Shown in pieces: positions 53,870 to 62,464 of a DNA stretch of 64,000 bases. Made by a program: the position numbers and the translations under genes. This DNA is from Paraburkholderia sp. PGU19 (lineage in GTDB: Bacteria > Pseudomonadota > Gammaproteobacteria > Burkholderiales > Burkholderiaceae): contig NZ_AP023182.1 in assembly GCF_013426915.1 (NCBI RefSeq), positions 1,240,001 to 1,304,000 on the forward strand, read 5' to 3'. Each line of letters begins with the position of its first letter. Position 1 is the stretch's first letter. Below the pieces are notes generated by a model. That model saw only the letters and a program-made list of their open reading frames with translations. It did not search any database and was not told the origin of the DNA.

Positions 53870-54080
53870 GTTGAAGACGAAAAGTCGGGCAGGCCTGACG
53901 GCTGCTGGTAGGGACTTGGGAGATGCAGTGCGCACGCTGCTGCAAGTGATCGAAGGCCGCTTTGCTTCTCGCGTCGCCTACGGTCAACTCTGCATGGCAA
54001 GGCCGGTGGTCACCGTCGCTCGCAGCCGCCTGTGCACATAGGATTGTGCAAGGCCGTCGATAGAACAATTAGGCAGTCAA

Positions 54081-55160
54081 CTAGAGTGGAAACTCGGATT
54101 TTTCATTAAACGGGAATTTCACTTTTACTAGCTCCACAATTGCAGTGCCGATCTTCTTGCCTAGTTGCTTCGTAAGAGAGTGAGCGGTGATTTCGAATGA
54201 GTCGTCAAGTACACGCCACTTCTCCTTCCATTCGTCAGGAAGAGGCACTCCAGGCGGTTGAATCGCTGGTGTCAGCCGGTGTACCATCCACGCAACTTCG
54301 CAATAGCGATTCAGGAATAATGCGAACTCCTTTTCCTCAAACCTGGGTACTACCGGTAGTGGCTCTTGCCCCTTCATGAAGCTCATTGCGCTGGCGAGCG
54401 ACAGGCGTGCGCCGTGAACCTCAAAGTCGAAAAGAGCATCCCATTTGGCAAGTTCAACTTGTGTGTCTTGTGTGAGGCCGCTCTTACTTCCGGTCATTGT
54501 CCGACGAACATCGAACTCGGTATCTTTCCGCAGTTTTTTCAACGCAGTGACATCAAGCGGTTTGCCAGGAGTTATGCCTTCGATGCTGTAGAAATCTGTG
54601 ATCTTTTGCAAAGCCGCCGAGGTCAAAAGAACATTGTCAAACGTGTTCCGAAGCAAAGTGTACGCATGGTAGGGATAGCCACTAACCGCGACTCGCTCTG
54701 CTCCACATAAGGACCGAAAGTCATGAGCAAGACGTGGAACAAACAGCCCATAGAACTCGGATAGTTGCTTCGTCACTTTCGGTCGGCAGCTTGTATTTAC
54801 AAGCTCCACCGTTTCTAGGAAAAAGCATTTGAATGCATCAGACAGCGCCGCATAACCCTTGTATTGAAGAACCGCCTGTTGGTAGCTTTGTTCCCCGTCC
54901 GCAAGCAGTTGTGCTCGTCCATAAGGTATGCCATCGCTTTCTGAAATGGCATAGAGACGTTTTACGAATTCTTCCGGAGATAGCGCCATTTGTTGGTATC
55001 CGCCCGTTATGAGTTCGGTGAACTCGTCGCTCGGACTATAGCTAACGGTACCGAGAACGAAGTTTGTCGTAAGTGTCTGAATTTCGGAAATTATACCGAT
55101 AGACGTATACGCGATCTCGCTAGTATCGACCGTATGGGGGTGTTCGTCCTTTTCGTGCAT
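54081..55160 (-). CDS. Unknown 359-residue protein whose start codon lies in the module B boundary repeat
   Basis: Starts at ATG 55160 (MHEKDEHPHTVDTSEIAYTS), inside the 61-bp repeat 55136-55196. The region after residue ~12 looks like genuine protein (IGIISEIQTLTTNFVLGTVS), and no better start follows until far downstream. The centre has FYGLFVPRLAHDFRSL and PYHAYTLLRNTFDNVLLTSA, reminiscent of HEPN-like or Abi-type helical proteins, but no R-x4-6-H motif was confirmed. Function unknown. Transcription must enter across the repeat or start within it. Confidence 0.65.
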   Translation of the reverse strand: MHEKDEHPHTVDTSEIAYTSIGIISEIQTLTTNFVLGTVSYSPSDEFTELITGGYQQMALSPEEFVKRLYAISESDGIPYGRAQLLADGEQSYQQAVLQYKGYAALSDAFKCFFLETVELVNTSCRPKVTKQLSEFYGLFVPRLAHDFRSLCGAERVAVSGYPYHAYTLLRNTFDNVLLTSAALQKITDFYSIEGITPGKPLDVTALKKLRKDTEFDVRRTMTGSKSGLTQDTQVELAKWDALFDFEVHGARLSLASAMSFMKGQEPLPVVPRFEEKEFALFLNRYCEVAWMVHRLTPAIQPPGVPLPDEWKEKWRVLDDSFEITAHSLTKQLGKKIGTAIVELVKVKFPFNEKSEFPL

Positions 55161-55196
55161 TTTCTGGCGGTTCGCAGCAGAAAACGCTTTTTAGAT
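55136..55196 (-). repeat. 61-bp boundary repeat of module B, right copy (inverted)
   Basis: 60 of 61 positions match the complement of 51044-51104; 36-nt motif at 55137-55172. It supplies the start codon and first codons of the gene at 54081-55160. Confidence 0.85.
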
Positions 55197-55299
55197 CAAC
55201 GAGTTGAAAATCCGTCAAGTTGCAAACGCGTGTGAGGCCGCTCAGCCTTGCTACAAGCGGCTTCTCATGCCGTTACAGCCAGAAAATACTGAGATGGAA

Positions 55300-55340
55300 C
55301 CCGACGCCCCCTTTAGGGCGTGACGGACGTCGGGGGTTTT
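55300..55340 (+). terminator. Terminator-like hairpin
   Basis: CCCGACG (55300-55306) pairs with CGTCGGG (55328-55334), with an inner CGCCC/GGGCG stem, followed by GGTTTT. It could end plus-strand transcripts leaving module B or, less well, minus-strand transcripts of the small exported peptide genes. Confidence 0.35.
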
Positions 55341-55401
55341 CACGAGCGCAAGGCCAGGTCACAAGTGTGACCATTCATGCGTAGCGCACACGCTAACCGG
55401 A

Positions 55402-55596
55402 TCAGGGATGCGAATTCCGGTTCCGATGCGGCGAAGGGTGTGAATGGTGCTTCGTGTGATGCCGATCGCGCGAAGTGGCACCCCCGCTTTGCTGCATGCC
55501 CTGGCCTTCGCCGAAGTAATACGTCTGTGAGGTTTGAGCGTGACCGACACCGGACAGTGACAATGCCATCAGCAACAGGTATTTCGAAAGTTTCAT
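55402..55596 (-). CDS. Small exported His-rich peptide (tandem copy 1)
   Basis: 64 residues: signal peptide MKLSKYLLLMALSLSGVGHA, then a short QT/GEGQG region and a His/Arg/Ser-rich tail (DRHHTKHHSHPSPHRNRN). A paralogue lies 200 bp upstream (55799-56104). The His-rich tail suggests metal or polyanion binding in the periplasm; not tested by any visible domain. Confidence 0.6.
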   Translation of the reverse strand: MKLSKYLLLMALSLSGVGHAQTSQTYYFGEGQGMQQSGGATSRDRHHTKHHSHPSPHRNRNSHP

Positions 55597-55798
55597 GCGC
55601 GCTCCTTTTCAATAGGAGCGTGAGGATACCGCAATGCTCGATGTCGCAATGGATCTGCGTTTCGCGTCGAAGGGCGCGCAGACACGGCGCATGCCTCGAG
55701 CGCCGTTTCCGATCGAATGCACACGTGTCCAAATCAACACAATGCACCGGAAAAGCGATGCACCTGCGCATTTCTGAACTATTGAACATGCGACTGGA

Positions 55799-56104
55799 TC
55801 AGGGATGCGAATACTGGCTCTGATGTGGCGAATGGTGTTTCGGGTGATGCCGATAGTGCTGCCTGTGTTTGGACTTCGATTTTGAGCTTGCCTTTGCTTG
55901 CGCCTTTGCCTTCGGCTTCGCTTTTGGCGGCGGTTCGCCTGGAGGCAGTGGCTGTATCAGTTCGGCTCCAGGAAGTGGCGGCGGCGAAGAGACACGCCCG
56001 TGTTCAGGCGGGTTCCGGCCATCGCCGAAATACGTCTTCGAGGTTTCCGCGTGACAACCGGACAGCGACAACGCGATCAGCAACAGGCATTTCGAAAGCT
56101 TCAT
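55799..56104 (-). CDS. Small His-rich lipoprotein (tandem copy 2)
   Basis: 101 residues from ATG 56104: MKLSKCLLLIALSLSGC with lipobox LSGC, Pro-rich linker (GAELIQPLPPGEPPPK), Lys/Ala repeats (PKAKAQAKASSKSKSKHR) and a His-rich end (HRQHYRHHPKHHSPHQSQ). The first 17 residues and the upstream DNA (around CTGCGTTTC-CGTCGAAGG) are shared with the gene at 55402, so the two arose by tandem duplication including the promoter. Here the signal became a lipoprotein type, whereas copy 1 has an ordinary cleavage site. Confidence 0.6.
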   Translation of the reverse strand: MKLSKCLLLIALSLSGCHAETSKTYFGDGRNPPEHGRVSSPPPLPGAELIQPLPPGEPPPKAKPKAKAQAKASSKSKSKHRQHYRHHPKHHSPHQSQYSHP

Positions 56105-56429
56105 GCGTTGCTCCTTCTCGCGCGTCAGGAAAACGCAATGCGCAGTTGCGTCGACGTGGGCAATCGATCTGCGTTTCACGTCGAAGGCATCGCGCAGAGT
56201 CGCTTGCATCAAGGTGCTGCGTGGCAGCGACCGCCGAAGAAACGATGATCTTTCAAGCCACCGACCCGTATGGGTTTTCAGGATCAAAGCGCCCATACGG
56301 ACGAATTGAAATGAACGCGTCCCACCCCGTGACCAGGTGAGCAAAGAAAGGTGGATCCTCACGGGCCAACGGCATCGATGTTCCCACGAGGAAAATACGA
56401 AGTTTTCCAGACAACCCGGAGGATCCATC
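56105..56429. other. Upstream region of lipoprotein gene and IS110 left end
   Basis: 325 bp. Near 56266-56300 lies a perfect 9-bp inverted repeat (CCGTATGGG / CCCATACGG) 17 bp apart, which may belong to the IS110 left end. The IS boundary itself was not fixed. Confidence 0.4.
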
Positions 56430-57449
56430 GTGAAGCTTACGCCTGTTGGGATTGACATCGCAAAGTCGGTTTTTCAGGTGCATTACGTCGATCAGGAAAC
56501 CGGAGAAATCGTGAACAGGCCAATCAAGCGGGCAAAGTTCCTCGAGTACTTCGCGAATCGTGCGCCATGCCTGATCGGGATGGAGGCGTGCGGCGGAGCG
56601 CATCACTGGGCCCGGCAACTGGCGAAGATGGGACATCAGGTCAAGCTGATGCCGGCGGAGTTCGTTAAGGCGTTCAACATACGGAACAAGAACGATGCGG
56701 CGGATGCACGGGCGATCTGGCTGGCGGTACAGCAACCGAGCAAGCCAGTGGCAGTGAAGACCGAGATGCAGCAGGCGATGCTGGCGCTGCACCGGATGCG
56801 GCAGCAACTGATCAAGTTCCGCACGATGCAGATCAATAACCTGAGAGGGCTGCTCACGGAATACGGCGAAGTGATGAGCAAGAGCCGGAGCAAGCTGGAC
56901 AAGGAAACACCGGCTGTGCTCGAACGGTTGGCTCAGCGTCTGCCCGCCGTGCTGATCGATACGTTTCGTGAGCAGTGGAACGCCCTGACGAAGCTAGACG
57001 AACAGGTTGCCGAGATCGAGCGACGTATGCGCGAGTGGAAGAAGGAAGACAAGGCCGTGAAGGCAATCAGTGAAATTCCCGGTGTGGGGCTGCTGACAGC
57101 AACGGCGGCAGTCGCGATGATGGGCGATCCGAAAGTATTTAGTTCGGGGCGGGAGTTTGCCGCGTGGATTGGGATCGTGCCGAAACAGACGGGCTCGGGC
57201 GGCAAGGTGAACCTGCACGGGATCAGCAAGAGGGGCGACACGTATCTGCGCACACTGCTGATTCACGGCGCACGCAGTGTGGTGACACGTGGGAAGGCGC
57301 CCGGCGAGTGGGTTGAGCAGATGAAGACGCGACGGCCGAAGAACGTTGTGGTCGTCGCATTGGCCAACAAGATGGCCCGAACGATCTGTGCGGTGCTGGC
57401 TCATGACCGGCCCTACCAGAAGGACTATGTGAGCGTGAAGCCGGTCTGA
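56430..57449 (+). CDS. IS110-family transposase (IS1111 group likely)
   Basis: GTG 56430 follows GGAGGATCCATC. The 339-residue product has the N-terminal DEDD catalytic domain (VGIDIAKSVFQVHYVDQ, Asp9; LIGMEACGGAHHWARQL, Glu; NDAADARAIWLAVQ, Asp-Asp) and the C-terminal Tnp_20 domain with IPGVGLLTATAAVAMMGD, FAAWIGIVPKQTGSGGK and GISKRGDTYLRTLLIHGARS (conserved Ser). It is intact. These recombinases are guided by a bridge RNA made from a non-coding end of the element. No terminal inverted repeats or duplications are expected. Confidence 0.93.
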   Translation: MKLTPVGIDIAKSVFQVHYVDQETGEIVNRPIKRAKFLEYFANRAPCLIGMEACGGAHHWARQLAKMGHQVKLMPAEFVKAFNIRNKNDAADARAIWLAVQQPSKPVAVKTEMQQAMLALHRMRQQLIKFRTMQINNLRGLLTEYGEVMSKSRSKLDKETPAVLERLAQRLPAVLIDTFREQWNALTKLDEQVAEIERRMREWKKEDKAVKAISEIPGVGLLTATAAVAMMGDPKVFSSGREFAAWIGIVPKQTGSGGKVNLHGISKRGDTYLRTLLIHGARSVVTRGKAPGEWVEQMKTRRPKNVVVVALANKMARTICAVLAHDRPYQKDYVSVKPV

Positions 57450-57640
57450 AAGGCTCGCACACGATGTAGAAGATCAACTTTTAACACAGGGTGAACGTCG
57501 AAAGGTTGCGCAGCAATCGAGTGTGATGACAAGCCAGGTAGGACCGGGACTCGATAGACCTGAGGGGTAATACGAGCTTTGAGCTCGCCGGACGAATGAG
57601 GATCGAGTCAGCGTATTTCATAGGGGCCAGCAGCAGACGT
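57450..57640 (+). ncRNA. Candidate IS110/IS1111 bridge (seek) RNA region
   Basis: The non-coding sequence after the transposase stop resembles the right end of IS1111-group elements (…GATGACAAGCCAGGTAGGACC near 57520). It contains several local hairpins, for example GAGCTTTGAGCTC (~57570). In this group the guide RNA is encoded in the right end, so its place fits. No loop was matched to target or donor sequence, and the element's exact end is unknown. Confidence 0.3.
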
Positions 57641-57799
57641 CGTGGCTGCATCAAGGCCGGATATAGATCCGCAGCCCATCCTGTCTATCGGAACACACGA
57701 GAAACTAGCGCAAACGGGACGCGTTCATATAGACTACCCCATTCAGCACTCGGATTGGCGCCGGGGCCTTGCGCCCTGCTCGCCCGGTACGGGGGTGCC

Positions 57800-58097
57800 A
57801 ACAAGGTACGCGCGAATTCCTATCATAAGAGCGCTGAACCCGAGGCGCGCCCTTGTCATCGCTCACCACAGAGATGCGGTACCGGAGCAGACGCGCCGTG
57901 CGGCCGGCGCACGTCCCCACCCACGACTACTCGAGCCCGTCAGCGATTGTGTCCGCACCAGCATCCAAGTCTGGAAAGGCTTGCAACACGTCGAGCGGCC
58001 GGTGCCGCACACCTTGACGCCGACTGTCGGATGCGCCAGCAAAGGGCAAAGTGGGAATTCTTCGAGGCTTATGATAGGAATTCGCGCGTACCTTGTT
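57800..58097. mobile_element. 298-bp MITE-like element with 30-bp inverted repeats
   Basis: AACAAGGTACGCGCGAATTC plus CTATCATAAG at 57800-57829 is repeated exactly, inverted, at 58068-58097. Weaker similarity (TACGGG-TG) continues ~12 bp outside both ends. The interior has no open frame. It truncates the alpha-galactosidase gene at 58098. The other flank is not alpha-galactosidase, so DNA was lost or rearranged. Confidence 0.75.
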
Positions 58098-59422
58098 CAT
58101 TCCCGTATCGGTGCCGCTCACCGTGAGCATAGTCACGCCTCCGGCGGGCACGTCCGGCGCCGTATAGGACGCGGTGAATCGACCAAGGTCTTTTCGGGCC
58201 CACACGTCGCGCACCGTCGCCTGCGATGACGGAGCGAAGCCGAGTGCGTCCCATGTGACCGCCATCGGCGCATCCGTCGCCGAGTTGTTGAAGAGGACGA
58301 CCGCTCGCTGTCCCGCCCCGGCCAGCAGCTTCGCCCAGACCTGCAGCCCGCCGGCCTGTGCCACCAGCAGCCCTTGCAGGCCCAATCCATCCTGATCGAT
58401 CGCAAGCACCTCGGGATTCGTCAGCAGGCTTGCCGTTCGGCGGCGAGCGGCTTCGCCAGATCGTTGCCGAGAATCATCGGCGCGCCTGCTATCGCCCACA
58501 GGCTGACGTGCGCCTGATCGTGAACGGCGGACATCCCCATTGCGGCGACCATCATGTCGGGGTCGTTGTAGTAGCCGGTATGCTGACCTTCCGGGTGATA
58601 GTTGCCGGCCAGGTTATAGGTGACGCTGCCGAAGTCCGGTGTGATGTCGCGTGTGGTTCGCCACATCGTGCCCACCCCGGCACCCCACACCCACGGCCCT
58701 TCGCCGTAGTCGGGAAACGATTTGTCGGTGGGAATCGTGCCCCCGTCGCACAGGCTGAACATCATCAGGTGGCCAGTCTGCGAATAGGCGCGCCGGATGG
58801 CCTGCGCGATGGACCGGTAGGTTGTCTGCGGATCGTAGTTTTCTGCCGCGCCCCCGCAAAAATCGACCTTGACGAAATCAAATCCCCATTGTGCAAATTG
58901 CAGGAAATCGTGATCGTAGCAAGCGAAGTCGCTTCCGACGAAATGCGTACCATCGGCTCGCTTGCCGCAGCCGCGCGGACCCGCATCGATATAAATGCCC
59001 GCCTTCAGGCCCTTGCCATGGATATAACAGGCAATGGCCTGCATTCCGCCAGGCCATTGCGTCGTGTCGACGATGAAATTGCCGCTTTCGTCTCTCTGCC
59101 CTGAGCGCCACCAGCCTTCGTCGATGTTCACATACTCGTATCGGGCGCCCGAGGTGATGCGTGTGTTCAGCGACGCCAATCCGTCGGCTTCGGCCTTGAT
59201 GACGTCATGGTTCACGCCTTCGCCCAGACTGTTCCAGGACGACCAGCCCATCGGCGGTGGAGGCACGCGTACCGGCGTTGCGCGTTGGGCGAGGGCAGGC
59301 GGATGTGTGGGCGTAGATCGGAATGCCTCTGCGGTTCCTGGCTCAACGGCGCGGCCGCAAGCGCACAGGCTCGAAATCAGCCATAGAACAAGGAACACGC
59401 GCTGATGACAACATACAAGCAT
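58098..59422 (-). pseudogene. GH27 alpha-galactosidase, frameshifted and 3'-truncated
   Basis: From ATG 59422: lipoprotein-type signal (FLVLWLISSLCAC, lipobox LCAC), then GH27 hallmarks PPPMGWSSWNSLG, YVNIDEGWW, GLKAGIYIDAG, FDFVKVDFCGG (nucleophile Asp), TGHLMMFSLCDGG, and YYNDPDMMVAAMG (acid/base Asp region). Near 58436 one base is missing: LAKPLAAE then a stop after RQAC, while the next frame continues TASLLTNPEVLAIDQDGLG and the beta-sandwich VWAKLLAGAGQRAVVLFNNS. The end after MLTVSGTD runs into the MITE-like element. Probably non-functional. Confidence 0.85.
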
Positions 59423-59446
59423 AGCCGTCCAGTTCGCATGAGGTGT

Positions 59447-60841
59447 TCATCCCGGTCTCGACACGAGTGGCAGGCGCACCTGGAAGGTCGTTTGTCCCGG
59501 GCGTGAACTGACAAGAAGCGCTCCGCGGTGCCGGTTGACGACCGTCTGATACGAGATGTCGAGGCCCAGGCCCGTACCTTGACCCGGCGGCTTGGTGCTG
59601 AAAAAAGGCTCGAACAGATGCGGCATGACATCGTCTGCGATGCCAGTCCCGTTGTCGGTGAACTCGACCACTGCCTCGTCCATCTCGCGGTAAGTCCGCA
59701 CAACGATCTCGCCTTTGCCACTCATGGCATCAATGGCGTTGTCGATCAGGTTGGTCCATACCTGATTGAGTTCGCTGCCATACACGCTCAGATGCGGCAG
59801 GCTGTGATCGTACTCACGATGCACCGTGACACCCTGCTTGAGCCGGTGTTGCATGATGATGAGGGTATCTTCAATGCCTTCATGGATATCCACTTCCTGC
59901 TGCGGCGACTGGTCCATGTGCGAGTAGGATTTCATCGCCCGGATGATCCCTGAAATCCGGACCGACCCAACGCGGATGTCTTCCATCAGCGCGTTGAGTT
60001 CCAGTGTCGACGCGAGCCAGTGGATGGCGGCGGCAAACTGCTCCCTGTTCAGGGTGACGGCAAGCGAGTCAAGTTCCTGCTGCAGGATTCCCGCGCTGAC
60101 AAGGCATGGCGCCAGGAGCCACGCCTTCCCGACTCCCTGTGCGACCAGCCAGTCGCTGAGCGCGTCCGCTGCCTGATTCTGCTTCAGGGCATCGATAGCC
60201 GACAGAACGTTTGTCAGTCCCTGGCGTTCGCCCAGACCCTCCAGGTTTTTCATTGCCTCGACAGGAATCGAGCTATCCCTCAACCCGATGTGCGCAACCT
60301 TCAGCGTTGCGAGTGCGGCCACCGCACGGTCCGCGGTGCGCACCAGTGCAGCCGCAGGATTGTTTAATTCGTGCGCGAGGCCCGCGGCGAGCGTGCCGAG
60401 GGCAGCCAGTTTTTCCCGGTTACGCAGCGTCGCCTCCAGGTTCATCAGGCGATCAAAGGAGCTGTGGAAGATCAGCCGGCAGAAGGTCTCCGAGCCGACC
60501 AGCAATTCGCGGAACGCGCGTTCCGGCAGCAGCGCCACGCGCCCATCGGTGACCGCTTTGAGCGTGCCAGGCGCGGGCGTTCCCGAGAGCAGCGAGACTG
60601 CCCCGAAGTAGCTTGGCGCAATGAACCGGGACGTGGGAATCTGCTGCCCGCGTGACAGCTTTGTCGCGGCGACCTCACCCTGCAGCACGACGTAAAAGTG
60701 GGACCTCGTTTCGCCTTCACGGGCAAGGACCTCCCCCGCCGCGATGCTGACTTCCGTCAGCTGTTCGCGCAGCCACTGCAAAAGCGCTTCTGACAGATCC
60801 TTGAAGAGCGGATGCCCGCGCAGTTCGTCCAGCTGGATCAT
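59447..60841 (-). CDS. Sensor histidine kinase with N-terminal cyclic-nucleotide-binding domain
   Basis: 464 residues. A cNMP-binding/Crp-like domain spans ~10-130 (PLFKDLSEALLQWL, LAREGETRSHFYVVLQGEV, FGAVSLLSG). It is followed by a HisKA region with phosphoacceptor His157 (GLAHELNNPAAAL), a helical insert (~175-300), and HATPase_c motifs: N box NQVWTNLIDNAIDAM, G1 DNGTGI, F box FEPFFSTK, G2 GTGLGL. No membrane segment, so it is cytosolic. No response regulator is next to it. Proteins of this layout often sense redox or second messengers; the ligand here is unknown. Confidence 0.92.
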   Translation of the reverse strand: MIQLDELRGHPLFKDLSEALLQWLREQLTEVSIAAGEVLAREGETRSHFYVVLQGEVAATKLSRGQQIPTSRFIAPSYFGAVSLLSGTPAPGTLKAVTDGRVALLPERAFRELLVGSETFCRLIFHSSFDRLMNLEATLRNREKLAALGTLAAGLAHELNNPAAALVRTADRAVAALATLKVAHIGLRDSSIPVEAMKNLEGLGERQGLTNVLSAIDALKQNQAADALSDWLVAQGVGKAWLLAPCLVSAGILQQELDSLAVTLNREQFAAAIHWLASTLELNALMEDIRVGSVRISGIIRAMKSYSHMDQSPQQEVDIHEGIEDTLIIMQHRLKQGVTVHREYDHSLPHLSVYGSELNQVWTNLIDNAIDAMSGKGEIVVRTYREMDEAVVEFTDNGTGIADDVMPHLFEPFFSTKPPGQGTGLGLDISYQTVVNRHRGALLVSSRPGQTTFQVRLPLVSRPG

Positions 60842-61087
60842 GAGGCCGGCCTACGGGTTGAACAGCATGAACCTTGAGTGAAGCAGGCGTTCACGACACA
60901 TCGTGACTCCTGACGGCGGCTTCAGAACGAATTGTAGTGCCTGCGCGTCGGCCGCCGTGTTCCCGTGTTCCATTAGCCGCCTCTCTGGTTGTCGTCGCCG
61001 GATTGGCCGTGGGGTGCGGGAACGGACGACTCGCGGGCAATTGAGCCCGCCAGGTGTTCTTGCATCAGGTGGGCAAGCACCCCGGAT
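60842..61087. other. Intergenic, no gene seen
   Basis: 246 bp; upstream region of the kinase gene. Nothing else supported. Confidence 0.4.
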
Positions 61088-61477
61088 TCAACTGATGATC
61101 TCACCGGTCCACCGGTCGCGGTTGGCCCAAAACGGGCACAGCGGACAGGTTTCGCCTTCCGGATAGTCGATGCCTTCCTCATGCGGACACCCGATGATGC
61201 GATCGAAGGCGGCGACCGAACGCGCCCCATGCTGTTCAATGAACCGGACGACTGCTTTACTGATTCCCGGATCGGTTCTCGCATCGGACGCTTCACAGAA
61301 CCACCGCTCAACCGGGTCAGCATCTGCGCCTTCGTGCGTGACAATGCCCACCGACACCTTCGTCGCCCGCGCGTCGTCGGGCCCATAAAAGGCCACCGTT
61401 GCGACCGGATAGCCGCGGAAGCCCTGACGACTTTTTTTCGCGAGCTTGTCCCGGTACCACTGCGCCTTCAATGACAT
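61088..61477 (-). CDS. 129-residue hypothetical protein with C-terminal Cys/His motif
   Basis: The product starts MSLKAQWYRDKLAKKSRQGF, has GPDDARATKVSVGIVTHEGA in the centre and ends in CPHEEGIDYPEGETCPLCPF, which looks like a zinc-binding CPH...CPLC site. No named family; it lies 76 bp downstream of the KfrA-type operon on the same strand. Confidence 0.65.
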   Translation of the reverse strand: MSLKAQWYRDKLAKKSRQGFRGYPVATVAFYGPDDARATKVSVGIVTHEGADADPVERWFCEASDARTDPGISKAVVRFIEQHGARSVAAFDRIIGCPHEEGIDYPEGETCPLCPFWANRDRWTGEIIS

Positions 61478-61553
61478 GTCGCCTCCGTGCCTGCGCCCGA
61501 CTTCTCCATGTGACGACGACGTCGGCGATGATCACCGCCGGTGGTCGTCATCC

Positions 61554-62459
61554 TCACCGGAGCTGCACTTTTCGTGTGGCCATGTACGCCTCGAACAGAC
61601 CCGCATGCAAGCGGCAGAATGCCTGACGCAGACTGACCAGTTCGTGCTGGTCGCCTTCGTGCTCCCGCCGCAGGATCTCTCCGAGCAGGGCGGTCGCACG
61701 CGACGCGGCCCGGTCCCGCTGCACACGCGCCTCACCGAACCGGCCCGCGAGCGCCGGTTTGACCACCAGCAGCCACGCCGGGAACCACGCGCAATCGTCG
61801 ACCTCGCCCGTGCCCGGAAACCCCGCATCGAAGCGCCGGCGCAGCGCGTCAAGGGAAGCGTCGCCCAGCGCGGACACTAACGCCGCGAACCGTGCGGGTG
61901 CCAGCCACGCCAGTTCCGCGAGCAGCGGCCACGCGGCATCCAGCCCCTCGGTCCGGTAGCGGGCCTCGGTCATCCACGCAAGGGGTACCGGGATGCGCCA
62001 CCACGATTCAATGCGCTCGATCGCGTCACTCGCGGCCTTCCACTCGCCTGCCAGCAGCCACAGGGGTACGGCATGACTGCCGGCATCGTTGCCGCGAAAG
62101 GCCAGGGCCGCAGCCCGCTGGGCAAGCGATCGCCAGCACGGTGTGAGCCAGGCCTGGACGTCCTGCGCCAACAGCACCCGCCGGGCCGCAGGCACCACCT
62201 CGTCGTCAAGGTGACGGCGGGCGCTGGCCAGCGCTGCGTGATCAGCAAAGGGCGCTGTCGAATCACGTTCTAGCTCACGGACCAGCACGGTCATCGCGGG
62301 CAACGTGTCATCGTCGGGATAGTCGCTCGCAAGTCGTTCCAGTGCCGTTTGAGCTGCTGTCGCATCGCGGCGCTGCAGCTGTTCCAGCACGTCATTGCGC
62401 AACATCACGTCGCGGCTGTCGGCAAAGATATCCAGTTGCTGCACGCTCTGCATGGTCAT
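61554..62459 (-). CDS. Helical-repeat protein, third gene of kfrA-like operon
   Basis: 301 residues with TPR-like helical pairs: VLEQLQRRDATAAQTALERL ASDYPDDD, LARRHLDDEVVPAARRVLL, LAGEWKAASDAIERIESWWR and SLRQAFCRLHAGLFEAYMAT. No catalytic motif. ATG 62459 begins MTMQSVQQLDIFADSRDVML, five bases after the upstream stop. The partner role is unknown; its fixed neighbours suggest it acts with the KfrA-like protein. Confidence 0.7.
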   Translation of the reverse strand: MTMQSVQQLDIFADSRDVMLRNDVLEQLQRRDATAAQTALERLASDYPDDDTLPAMTVLVRELERDSTAPFADHAALASARRHLDDEVVPAARRVLLAQDVQAWLTPCWRSLAQRAAALAFRGNDAGSHAVPLWLLAGEWKAASDAIERIESWWRIPVPLAWMTEARYRTEGLDAAWPLLAELAWLAPARFAALVSALGDASLDALRRRFDAGFPGTGEVDDCAWFPAWLLVVKPALAGRFGEARVQRDRAASRATALLGEILRREHEGDQHELVSLRQAFCRLHAGLFEAYMATRKVQLR

Positions 62460-62464
62460 CGCGC

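Noticed and set aside
45717..55172. 36-nt repeats as a CRISPR array
   Set aside because: Only five copies, in both orientations, without regular spacers and far apart; no cas genes. They lie at module ends.
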